A stretch of 64,000 nucleotides of DNA from Bacillota bacterium (GTDB lineage Bacteria; Bacillota; Clostridia; Christensenellales; SZUA-584), in assembly GCA_023408075.1 (NCBI GenBank), contig JAEYKW010000001.1, forward strand, positions 93,188 to 157,187, written 5' to 3'. The translations under genes and the position numbers were made by a program. Every line of letters starts with the position of its first letter. Within the stretch, counting starts at the first letter, position 1. Shown in pieces: positions 25,269 through 33,119 of the stretch. Under the pieces are notes generated by a model. It was not told the origin of the DNA, did not search any database, and saw only the letters and a list, made by a program, of their open reading frames with translations.

Positions 25269-26147
25269 TTAAACTTTTACCGGCAGGAAGATATCCGCTT
25301 CACAATAGGTTGACGTGCAGACAGTCGCATCGACGCGCTCTATCATATAATCGCCGTCCCGTTGACAGGCGGATTTTTCGAGCCAATTAAGCGTGATGTA
25401 GTCGTAGATATCGTTGAGCGTATAGTCGGAAAGCAGATCGGTCGAATGAAACCCTACGTATTTAAATACGGCGTAAAGCTGAGAGGGGAGCGAAAAACAG
25501 TCAAACGGCGGCTGGTTTTGAAGCGGCGCCGCAATTTCAACACAAGGCATGTAGGTGTAACTCTCGCTGTTCACGTCGAGGGAAAAACCGTAATAAAGGT
25601 GCTCGTTTTTTCTGCCGGCAATGGCTTCACGTTCGGTATTGCAAAAATACAGTGCGGCTTCGTTGGCAGCCATGGATTTCTTGGGAACAAGGGGGATGCG
25701 ATGTTTAATGCCCGCAAACATCATCTCAGGCAGCATAACAAAGCGGGGCGACGTAAAAATGCCGTTGGCAAAATCGTGTATCGCGCTCGTATCAAGCTTG
25801 TGAACGATCTCCAGTTCTCTGGGGTTGCTGCGAAAAGAAGTCGGCGACAATCCGAATTGGCATTTGAATGCGCGCTCATAGCTTTGTTCATAGTAAAAGC
25901 CGTAAAGCGCGGCGATATAGCACAGTGTTTCATCGGTATCAAGCAAATCCCCGATGCTGCGGCTCAGGCGCCGTCCGCGCACGTAAGCCATCAGCGTTTG
26001 GCCCGTTAACGCTTTGAACAAACGAACCAGATGAAATTTAGAAATATACATGCTGCCTGCAATCGTATCGAGCAAAAGAGGCTCGTTCAAACGCGCCTCA
26101 ATGAGATGAATGACCTGTTCTATCAGTTCAACAGATGTGTCTCTCAT
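25269..26147 (-). CDS. AraC-family regulator with C-terminal effector-binding domain
   Basis: 292 residues. The double helix-turn-helix is N-terminal (about 10-105: MYISKFHLVRLFKALTGQTLMAYVRGRRL), followed by a GyrI-like effector-binding domain. This layout, as in Rob/SoxS-like and multidrug-sensing regulators, usually binds small hydrophobic ligands. The ATG at 26147 has GGGAG nine bases upstream; the upstream in-frame start at 26168 has none. It heads the activase cluster, so control of that operon is likely. Confidence 0.88.
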   Translation of the reverse strand: MRDTSVELIEQVIHLIEARLNEPLLLDTIAGSMYISKFHLVRLFKALTGQTLMAYVRGRRLSRSIGDLLDTDETLCYIAALYGFYYEQSYERAFKCQFGLSPTSFRSNPRELEIVHKLDTSAIHDFANGIFTSPRFVMLPEMMFAGIKHRIPLVPKKSMAANEAALYFCNTEREAIAGRKNEHLYYGFSLDVNSESYTYMPCVEIAAPLQNQPPFDCFSLPSQLYAVFKYVGFHSTDLLSDYTLNDIYDYITLNWLEKSACQRDGDYMIERVDATVCTSTYCEADIFLPVKV

Positions 26148-26274
26148 ACCGGCATTCTCCCGTCTCAATTTGTCATGAATGACAGAAAATCAGCAAGAAA
26201 TGTTCGTTCAGTACGCTATATGTATTTTATAATATCCTCATTGTTTTGTAAATTTAGATAAGAAAGGATTTATA

Positions 26275-27345
26275 ATGAAAAAGGTTTTACACCTGTGCAT
26301 GATATGTTTGCTCGCGGCACTGCTGTTTACCGGCTGCGCCAACGGTTTATCAGTCCCAGCTTTTCCCGAGCCGTCGCCTTCCGCTTCGGCGCCCGAGACA
26401 TCGGAATCGCCCGAAGCTTCCGAGGCAGCCGAATCGAAACCGGCCGCCGAGCAAAGCAGATTTTTAAGCTTGCAGCTCGAATCGGCCAATCTGAAGGATA
26501 ACCTGATTGAAGCGTCCCCGAAAATGACGTTGTGCGTTTATCTGCCGCCGTCTTATTATGAGAGCGAAAAGGCATATCCCGTTGTGTATTATCTGCACGG
26601 ACACGGCGAGAGGGTCGGGGGGTACGGTGCCGTCAACAGGGCTGCATTCGACAAGGCGTTCGAAGCGGGGGCCGACGAGTTCATATTTGTGGAGATACAG
26701 GGCGATCGGTCGTACTATGTCAATTCGCCCGTGACCGGCAATTGGGATGACTATATCATCGATGAGGCGATTCCGCTCATAGATGAATCATACCGGACGC
26801 TCGCAGACAGGGAGTCGCGCGGCATCTGCGGCTTTTCCATGGGCGGTTTCGGCGCGCTGAACCTCGCGATCCGTCATACGGATGTATTCTGCGCGTTTTA
26901 TGCGATGTCACCCGGGCTGCTTAAGGACGACGGCATGGACGAAGCGATGAAATCGTGGCGCGCTGACGGTTCTTTCCTCAAAGACTACGCGCGCGCCTTC
27001 GCGCCGGACCCGGATGACGAACAGCTCGGGCGTATTCCGACGCTGGACGGCAGCGAGGCAGACAACGCGATTGTTGACCAATGGCTTGGCGGCTTCGGCA
27101 AAATAGAAGAGAAGATCGATACGTATCTCGCGCAGGGGACACCGCTCAAAGCCATCGGTTTAAGCTACGGAACAAAAGACACCTATGCGTGGATACCCAA
27201 GGGCACACAGTATTTCTCCGATTATCTGACGGAAAAGGGGATAGAGCACACGCTGTTCGTCTTCGAAGGCTTCCACGAACAGCCGCCGAACAGCGCAGCG
27301 GAACATCTGATACCCTTCTTCGATGAAAATCTGAAGTTTCAATAA
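26275..27345 (+). CDS. Surface lipoprotein esterase (esterase D / feruloyl esterase-like)
   Basis: 356 residues. Signal peptide with lipobox LFTGC (Cys20), a Ser/Glu/Pro-rich linker (about 25-65), then an alpha/beta hydrolase of the esterase D family: YPVVYYLHGHG, oxyanion region, nucleophile in GFSMGGFGAL, and the His near the end in FEGFHEQPP. Related enzymes remove acetyl or feruloyl groups from xylan. With the GH9 lipoprotein and GH5 enzyme downstream it suggests plant-polysaccharide use, though substrates are not provable from sequence. AGAAAGGA precedes the ATG. Confidence 0.88.
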   Translation: MKKVLHLCMICLLAALLFTGCANGLSVPAFPEPSPSASAPETSESPEASEAAESKPAAEQSRFLSLQLESANLKDNLIEASPKMTLCVYLPPSYYESEKAYPVVYYLHGHGERVGGYGAVNRAAFDKAFEAGADEFIFVEIQGDRSYYVNSPVTGNWDDYIIDEAIPLIDESYRTLADRESRGICGFSMGGFGALNLAIRHTDVFCAFYAMSPGLLKDDGMDEAMKSWRADGSFLKDYARAFAPDPDDEQLGRIPTLDGSEADNAIVDQWLGGFGKIEEKIDTYLAQGTPLKAIGLSYGTKDTYAWIPKGTQYFSDYLTEKGIEHTLFVFEGFHEQPPNSAAEHLIPFFDENLKFQ

Positions 27346-27364
27346 CATCAAGGCATTCACAGCA

Positions 27365-27392
27365 CAGGAAACCAAAACGGTTTCCTGCGTTT
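27365..27392 (+). terminator. Rho-independent terminator of the esterase gene
   Basis: CAGGAAACC (27365-27373) pairs with GGTTTCCTG (27379-27387), followed by CGTTTTT. Confidence 0.88.
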
Positions 27393-27870
27393 TTACTTGC
27401 AAAAAGCCAAAGTAATAGATGCTGCGTAATGGCACAAAGTGTCGGGGAGTGATCAATTTTAAGCAATTCTTTTCTCCCGGTCACCTAAGGTGACAGCCCA
27501 AATTCGCCCTATTGGGTAATTGTCAGAGGGGTATGCGTCAAGAGGCTTCTTAACACTCTGAAGCCGCCTTGCCTCGAAAAAGCGCTGCAGATCGAGGAGC
27601 ACTTTCTGCGGTATTGTTCAGCGTCTCATCAACTCCCTGTTGACGGCAACCCCTGTCTTTCAATTCAACACTTTGATTCGTAATCAACGGCCTTTTGCCG
27701 ATCGCTTATTCAAGGAAATCCCAATATAACGAACATCATACAATCCTGACCTAATGATCAAGACAGGTCTTTGCGGCTGCATGGCCTCGGCGCGTCTTGA
27801 TGTGATATGGATAATGATTGCCGCGCCGTCATGTGGGATCCTTGATGCAGCTTGATCCGTTAATATTTTG
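27393..27870. other. Intergenic region without a recognisable gene
   Basis: About 480 bases with stops in all frames over short distances. The only structure seen is a small palindrome, GTCACCT-A-AGGTGAC (27480-27494). Confidence 0.5.
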
Positions 27871-27899
27871 TTTACATACGAAATCACATCTACTATAAT
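27871..27899 (+). promoter_or_regulatory. SigA promoter of the GtrA-like gene
   Basis: TTTACA (27871-27876), 17-base spacer, TATAAT (27894-27899), 38 bases before the start codon. Confidence 0.8.
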
Positions 27900-27937
27900 A
27901 AACGCGACACAAAATGACATCGTATGGGGGAACTGCC

Positions 27938-28441
27938 ATGCTTGATGAGAAAAATCAGCCGATGAAACTGTCCAAAAAGCAAAACGCATTTCAATTTATA
28001 AAATTTACGCTGTTTTCGGCTTCGGCTGGAATGATACAAATTGGGAGCTTTACATTGCTCAATGAGCTGGCCGGGCTCCCGTATTGGCCGAGTTACCTGG
28101 TTGCGCTGATACTTTCCGTTGTATACAATTTCACAATAAACAGACGGTTTACGTTTAAGTCAACCGCCAATTATCCGCTCGCGATGATGAAGGTGTTCGG
28201 ATATTACTGCATATTCACACCGCTTTCTACTTGGTGGGGCGATGCATTAACGAATATCAAGTGGGACGATTATATCGTATTGCTGGGAACCATGGTCATC
28301 AACTTTATCACTGAATACCTCTTCACGCGTTACGTCGTTTACCGCCATTCGATTAATACGAACGAGCTCGGCCAAAAGGAAAACGAGAAGTATGCCAAGC
28401 TGATGCAGGACAAGCTCGCCGAAACGCCGCTGCAAAAATGA
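27938..28441 (+). CDS. GtrA-family membrane protein
   Basis: 167 residues and four membrane helices. FIKFTLFSASAGMIQIGSF and YNFTINRRFTFKS are the GtrA signature; the family is linked to flipping or transfer of polyprenyl-linked sugars for surface glycans, but partner glycosyltransferases are absent here. The ATG at 27938 has GGGGG seven bases upstream. It is monocistronic between its own promoter and a strong terminator. Confidence 0.9.
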   Translation: MLDEKNQPMKLSKKQNAFQFIKFTLFSASAGMIQIGSFTLLNELAGLPYWPSYLVALILSVVYNFTINRRFTFKSTANYPLAMMKVFGYYCIFTPLSTWWGDALTNIKWDDYIVLLGTMVINFITEYLFTRYVVYRHSINTNELGQKENEKYAKLMQDKLAETPLQK

Positions 28442-28449
28442 ATCTTCTG

Positions 28450-28474
28450 AAAGGAGCTCTCGCTCCTTTTTTAT
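28450..28474 (+). terminator. Rho-independent terminator of the GtrA-like gene
   Basis: AAAGGAGC/GCTCCTTT stem (28450-28457, 28462-28469) with loop TCTC and a T tail. Confidence 0.92.
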
Positions 28475-28500
28475 TTTCAGCCAACATAGAGCGTTCTCTG

Positions 28501-28510
28501 AAAACGATTT
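28501..28510 (+). promoter_or_regulatory. LacI/CcpA-type operator core, upstream copy
   Basis: AAAACGATTT fits the AAANCGNTTT core of LacI-family sites; with flanking TG the site resembles a catabolite-responsive element. It lies 71 bases before the GH5 promoter -35. Confidence 0.45.
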
Positions 28511-28580
28511 AGCTGTGTCATCGTCTTTCTTGTTTTTGCACCCAAAAGTGCATGTTTATAGTGTCTGTGATGAATACATC

Positions 28581-28609
28581 TTGCAAACATTTCTTATTGA
28601 TAGTAGAAT
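28581..28609 (+). promoter_or_regulatory. SigA promoter of the GH5/GH9 genes
   Basis: TTGCAA (28581-28586), 17-base spacer, TAGAAT (28604-28609). Confidence 0.7.
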
Positions 28610-28623
28610 AAGGTAAATTTACG

Positions 28624-28633
28624 AAATCGTTTT
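28624..28633 (+). promoter_or_regulatory. LacI/CcpA-type operator core, downstream copy
   Basis: AAATCGTTTT, the inverted version of the 28501 site, located just after the predicted transcription start, a position suited to repression. The two sites bracket the promoter. Confidence 0.45.
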
Positions 28634-28648
28634 AGCAAGGTGAAAACA

Positions 28649-29566
28649 ATGAATGATAAATGGCAGGGCATATCATATCACGGTCAGCTTCACGTGGACG
28701 GAACTCTTCTGAAAAATGAACTTGGCGAGAAAGTATTGCTGCACGGAATGAGCAGCCACGGCATGCAGTGGTATCCTCAGTTCGCGCGGACGGCATCCAT
28801 ACACACCACCAAGCTGTTGGGAGCCAATGTGTTTCGCATCGCGATGTACACCGACGAAGGCGGCTATTTGACGGATAAAAGCATTGTGGAAAACGTCTGC
28901 AAAGCCGTCGATGATACGCTGGCGCTCGATATGTACGCGATTATTGACTGGCATATACTCTTAAATAACGATCCTCTTGCAGACGTTGAGGAAGCCATGG
29001 CGTTCTTTGATGAAATCAGCGATAAATACAAAAACGAGCCCGGCGTGATATACGAAATATGCAACGAGCCAAACGGTGCCGATGTCACATGGTCGGGAAA
29101 TGTCAAGCCGTATGCCTGTCAGGTCATCCCCGTCATCCGGCAAAACGCGCCCGATGCCGTGATACTCGTCGGATGCCCCACATGGAGCCAGGACGTGGAT
29201 ATCTGTGCGGCCGATCCGCTTCATTTCAATAACATTATGTATACGCTTCATTTCTACGCGGGCACACACGGCGAGGAGCTCCGGCAAAAATGCGTAAAGG
29301 CGCTGAATATGGGAGCGCCCGTTTTTGCAAGCGAATGGGGGACCAGCGCTGCCGACGGCAACGGCGGTGTTTTTTTGCGCGAGAGCGATGTGTGGCTCGA
29401 ATTTCTCGCGCAGCACGATATCAGCTGGTGCAACTGGAGCCTTGGCGACAGGGACGAAACGAGCGCCGCGCTGCTGCCCGGAGCGCCGCTCGGGAGCTGG
29501 ACCGCGCAGCAGTTATCCGAAAGCGGCCGTTATGTATTTGCAAAATTGAAGGACTCAATTAAATAA
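28649..29566 (+). CDS. Glycoside hydrolase family 5 (endoglucanase-like), no signal peptide
   Basis: 305 residues of (beta/alpha)8 fold. Landmarks: LHGMSSHGMQWYP, ANVFRIAMYT, IIDWH, the acid/base Glu in YEICNEPNG, TLHFYAGTHG and the nucleophile Glu in FASEWGT. It resembles GH5 subfamily 2 cellulases. The protein starts directly with the catalytic domain: there is no signal peptide, CBM or upstream in-frame start. The ATG at 28649 has AAGGTG upstream. It would act in the cytoplasm on imported oligosaccharides unless released otherwise. The GH9 gene follows after 31 bases. Confidence 0.88.
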   Translation: MNDKWQGISYHGQLHVDGTLLKNELGEKVLLHGMSSHGMQWYPQFARTASIHTTKLLGANVFRIAMYTDEGGYLTDKSIVENVCKAVDDTLALDMYAIIDWHILLNNDPLADVEEAMAFFDEISDKYKNEPGVIYEICNEPNGADVTWSGNVKPYACQVIPVIRQNAPDAVILVGCPTWSQDVDICAADPLHFNNIMYTLHFYAGTHGEELRQKCVKALNMGAPVFASEWGTSAADGNGGVFLRESDVWLEFLAQHDISWCNWSLGDRDETSAALLPGAPLGSWTAQQLSESGRYVFAKLKDSIK

Positions 29567-29597
29567 ATAACATATTCGATATTCAGGAGGTACGGTC

Positions 29598-31880
29598 ATG
29601 CGAAGGAACTCTCCGATTTTCAAGAAAGCGGCATGCGTCTGCTTTGCCGTTTTATTCCTCACCTCTTTGTTGGGCTGCGCACAGCCGGCCGAAGCGCCGT
29701 CGGCATCCGAATCGGCGGCTGTGGAAACACCGGCCGAGACGCCCGCTGCGGAAGAAAGCCCGGCTGCTGCAGAGCATTCGACTGAAAACATGGTGCAAAA
29801 CGGTGATTTCTCGGACGGAACGGCAAACTGGTCGCTTTACCTTGCACAAGGCGGTGCGGCTGAGCTCAAAGCAGAGAACGAGGTCGGCATTATCGATATA
29901 AAATCGCCGGGCTTGGCCGATTATGCGGTTCAGCTTTATTATGACGGTTTTAAGCTCGAAACGGGCGGCGTCTACCGCTTTGCGTTTGATATGTCATGCA
30001 CGATGGACCGCAACGTTGCCGCCCGCCTGCAGGTCAACGGCGGAGACTACTCGCCGTATATCGAAGAATTTGTGGACATCACCGGCGAAATGAAAAGATA
30101 CGAATTTGAGCTCAACATGGAAGCGGGCACAGACCCGGCGCCGCGGCTTTGCTTCAACATCGGCAAGCCACAGGACGGCTCGGAAGTCGGCCCGTGCGTG
30201 CTGTCCGTGGACAACGTGGAGGTGACTTTGACTGACGCGTCAAGCATATTGGAACCCGAGCCCGAGCCCGAGCGCCCGCAGATCAACATCAACCAAATCG
30301 GGTATGAGCCGGACGATCAAAAGATCGCGGTGTTCCGCGGTGAAGGGCTGGAAGATAAATTTCAGGTGCTCGATGAAAGCGGCAGCGTTGCATTTGAAGG
30401 CCCGCTGACAGGCCCGATAGAAAATGAAGCGGCGGCCGAGACCAATTTCACGGGCGATTTCTCCGAGCTGAAGACGCCGGGCGAATACCATATCGTCAGC
30501 GGCAGCGCGACCGAATCGTACACCTTTACAATCGGCGACGATATCTATAACGCTGCGTTAAAATCCGCCGTTCAAATGCTTTATCTGCAAAGGTGCGGCA
30601 GTGAGCTCGACAGCGCCATTGCCGGGGAATATGCACATGCGCCGTGTCACACGGGAGAAGCGATAATTTACGGCACCGAGGAAAAGAAGGATGTATCCGG
30701 CGGCTGGCATGACGCAGGCGATTACGGGCGGTATGTGGTGCCCGGTGCCAAAACCGTTGCCGATTTGATGATCGCCTATCAAGATTTTGAGGGCGTGCTC
30801 GGCGCTGACCACGGCGATGCGATCGGCATCCCCGAAAGCGGCAACAGCGTACCCGATGTTCTGGATGAGGCGCGCTATGAGCTCGAATGGATGCTCAAAA
30901 TGCAGGACAAAAGCGGCGGCGTTTACCACAAGGTCACCGGCCTTGCTTTCCCCGAGGCAGTGATGCCGACGGAAGAGACCGAGCAGCTTTATATATTGCC
31001 GGTTTCGATCACGGCCACCGGAGATTTCTGCGCCGTGATGGCGATGGCGTCGCAAATATACGAGCCGTTTGATAAGGACTTCGCAAAGCAGTGCTTAAGC
31101 GCTGCCTTAAAGGCGTGGGATTATCTCGAGAAAAACAGCGGCGGCAGCTTTAAGAACCCCGAGGATGTCTTGACGGGCGAATATCCCGACGGGCAGAATT
31201 CTGATGAACGCTGCTGGGCGGCGGCGGCGCTCTACCAGGCCACGGGCAAAGCCAAGTACAATGACGCGTTTATCAAGTATCTGAATATGTCTCCGTTTGT
31301 GCTCGACGGGTACGGCTGGGCCAATGTCGGCGGCTATGCAAATCGGATCTATCTGTCGCTCGATCCGTCAATGATTGATGCCGACAGTGCCGCAAAAATA
31401 AAAGAAACCATAACGAAGAAAGCGGAGACTTTCGCGGCCAATGCAGAAAAAGACGGCTATGCAAGCACTCTCGGTCTTATCTATCCGTGGGGCAGCAATA
31501 TGTCGGTCTGCAACAACGCCATGTATTTGCACGACGCAGACATCTTCCTTGGAAAAGACAGCTCGGCGCTGATCGACAGCCACTTCAACTATATATTCGG
31601 CGCGAACCCGATGAGCACGTGCTATGTGACGGGCTTTGGCACAACATTTCCGAAGAATCCGCATCACCGCCCGTCTATGGCGGCGGGAGCGGCGATGCCG
31701 GGCATGCTGGTCGGCGGCCCCAACAGCAATCTTGAAGACCCGTTTGCAAAAGCCGTACTTTCCGATGCGCCGCCCGCAAAATGCTACGCGGACAACGCGC
31801 AGAGCTTTTCGTGCAATGAAGTGGCTGTCTATTGGAATTCGCCGCTGATCTATCTGATTGCCGAGCATCTGAGCGAGTAA
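29598..31880 (+). CDS. Surface lipoprotein cellulase, glycoside hydrolase family 9 with CBM
   Basis: 760 residues. Signal peptide and lipobox SLLGC (Cys27); Ala/Glu/Pro linker (about 28-62); a CBM4/9-type beta-sandwich (about 65-215: ENMVQNGDFSDGTANW); a CelD N-terminal Ig-like domain (about 230-320: INQIGYEPDDQKIAV); then the GH9 (alpha/alpha)6 domain with catalytic Asp region GGWHDAGDYGRYV, HHRPS and the acid Glu in CNEVAVYWN near the C-terminus. It hydrolyses beta-1,4-glucan at the cell surface. AGGAGG precedes the ATG. It shares the promoter of the GH5 gene, forming an extracellular/intracellular pair. Confidence 0.93.
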   Translation: MRRNSPIFKKAACVCFAVLFLTSLLGCAQPAEAPSASESAAVETPAETPAAEESPAAAEHSTENMVQNGDFSDGTANWSLYLAQGGAAELKAENEVGIIDIKSPGLADYAVQLYYDGFKLETGGVYRFAFDMSCTMDRNVAARLQVNGGDYSPYIEEFVDITGEMKRYEFELNMEAGTDPAPRLCFNIGKPQDGSEVGPCVLSVDNVEVTLTDASSILEPEPEPERPQININQIGYEPDDQKIAVFRGEGLEDKFQVLDESGSVAFEGPLTGPIENEAAAETNFTGDFSELKTPGEYHIVSGSATESYTFTIGDDIYNAALKSAVQMLYLQRCGSELDSAIAGEYAHAPCHTGEAIIYGTEEKKDVSGGWHDAGDYGRYVVPGAKTVADLMIAYQDFEGVLGADHGDAIGIPESGNSVPDVLDEARYELEWMLKMQDKSGGVYHKVTGLAFPEAVMPTEETEQLYILPVSITATGDFCAVMAMASQIYEPFDKDFAKQCLSAALKAWDYLEKNSGGSFKNPEDVLTGEYPDGQNSDERCWAAAALYQATGKAKYNDAFIKYLNMSPFVLDGYGWANVGGYANRIYLSLDPSMIDADSAAKIKETITKKAETFAANAEKDGYASTLGLIYPWGSNMSVCNNAMYLHDADIFLGKDSSALIDSHFNYIFGANPMSTCYVTGFGTTFPKNPHHRPSMAAGAAMPGMLVGGPNSNLEDPFAKAVLSDAPPAKCYADNAQSFSCNEVAVYWNSPLIYLIAEHLSE

Positions 31881-32183
31881 TTCAGTTTGTTTCCGGCTTG
31901 CGGGCTGCCGATAATCCATGTTGTTTCATTGCTGTGAATGGAACGACTCGGTCATCCAGTCCGCAGCGCGTCATCTCACGAGGCTCGTTCACTGCGATAG
32001 CGTAAAGGTTGCCCGCTATCGCAGTTTTTGTTTATCTGTGAAGTGGACTGGGGTCCCATGAAATGTTATGATAAGGTGATTTTTTTCACTGCGGAGTCAG
32101 CCGCTGCGCGCCATGGCAATCACATAATCGCTTTTATGACACACAGAAAGCCGAATAAAAACTGGCCTGAGAAAGGATAGCGT
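31881..32183. other. Intergenic region after GH9
   Basis: No gene seen. Around 31952 it carries GGTCATCCAGTCCGC and nearby TGCGATAGCG, both resembling sequence near 7661-7760. The terminator below lies within it. Confidence 0.5.
31991..32030 (+). terminator. Strong terminator after the GH9 gene
   Basis: 12-bp perfect stem ACTGCGATAGCG/CGCTATCGCAGT with an 11-base loop and a T run. Confidence 0.9.
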
Positions 32184-32651
32184 ATGGTCATCCGCAAAGC
32201 GACGGCAGAAGACATTGATGTTCTGATTGAACTGAGACTTCTGTATCTTGCCGAGCATTTCGGGGATATCCTTAAGACGGAGCAGCAAATATCCGGTCAG
32301 CTCGCAGGCTATTTTGCAGCGCATTTGTCGCGGGATTTTGAGGCCTTTCTGGCCGAGGAGCACAACCGTCCGATTGCCTGCGCGTTTCTCGTCGTGCAGG
32401 AAAAGCCCGCCAATCCGCGCTTTCCGGGCGGCAAAACGGGCCTTGTTCTCAATGTCTATACGCGCTCCGAATACCGCCGCAGGGGAACTGCCGGCAGCCT
32501 TTTAAGCGCATTGATCAAGGAAGCCGAGTCCCTTGGTTTATCGTATATTGAACTGACATCCACAGAGGCGGGAGAGCCGCTTTATAAAAGTTTCGGCTTT
32601 GAGCAAAAGGATACGAACCAGGAGATGATACTCGTTTTAAACAAGCGCTGA
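32184..32651 (+). CDS. GNAT-family N-acetyltransferase
   Basis: 155 residues. Starts VIRKATAEDID, and the acetyl-CoA-binding segment is VYTRSEYRRRGTAGSLLSALI, followed by LGLSYIELTSTEAGEPLYKSFGF, the canonical GNAT beta4-alpha3-beta5 core. Substrate unknown. GAAAGGA precedes the ATG. No partner gene is apparent. Confidence 0.9.
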   Translation: MVIRKATAEDIDVLIELRLLYLAEHFGDILKTEQQISGQLAGYFAAHLSRDFEAFLAEEHNRPIACAFLVVQEKPANPRFPGGKTGLVLNVYTRSEYRRRGTAGSLLSALIKEAESLGLSYIELTSTEAGEPLYKSFGFEQKDTNQEMILVLNKR

Positions 32652-32729
32652 AAGATCATCAGAAAGAATGGTTAAAAATGCGTGATAATTGGGTATTAAT
32701 AGGATATACCAAGAAAGGAGATGATCAAT

Positions 32730-32978
32730 ATGGCTTGCGATATCATGGTTGTGAAAATCGGGGAACGAAGAGAGCGCTCTCCGGAGGTGCAGGAGGTGCT
32801 GGCTAAGTTCGGCTGCTCCATAAAGGTGCGGCTCGGGCTGCATGAAACGGAGACCGTCTGTTCGGACGAGGGCATACTCATTTTGCAACTGACGGGTGAT
32901 ACCGAGGAAATGCTTAAGCTTGAAGAAGCGCTTAACAAACTGAAAAATGTCAAAGCAAAAATGGTAATATTGGATTGA
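32730..32978 (+). CDS. Small ACT/ferredoxin-fold-like protein, possibly TM1266-like
   Basis: 82 residues with alternating beta and alpha segments (CDIMVVKIGER, SPEVQEVLAKFG, IKVRLGLHE, GILILQLTG, EEMLKLEEALNKL, KAKMVILD), suggesting a beta-alpha-beta-beta-alpha-beta ACT-like or NikR-C-like fold. It recalls the small TM1266-type regulators linked to iron-only hydrogenase systems, but I cannot confirm this by eye. AAAGGAG lies nine bases before the ATG at 32730; ATG 32721 is too close to it. A strong terminator follows. Confidence 0.6.
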   Translation: MACDIMVVKIGERRERSPEVQEVLAKFGCSIKVRLGLHETETVCSDEGILILQLTGDTEEMLKLEEALNKLKNVKAKMVILD

Positions 32979-32988
32979 TAAAAACCGA

Positions 32989-33030
32989 AATAAGGTTCTT
33001 GGCTTACGCTGGTGAACCTTATTTTTTTTT
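32989..33030 (+). terminator. Rho-independent terminator
   Basis: AATAAGGTTC (32989-32998) pairs perfectly with GAACCTTATT (33014-33023), then a long T run. Confidence 0.92.
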
Positions 33031-33119
33031 ATTCTATATAAAAAAATGATTGAGCCATGTGAATCCGTGGTAAAAACAAGGAGATAAAGTTTTTATTTTT
33101 ATGCTGGAGGATCGTGTGC

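Noticed and set aside
27480..27494. Palindrome GTCACCT-A-AGGTGAC as an operator
   Set aside because: It lies in a gap nearly 400 bases from the nearest promoter and has no partner site.
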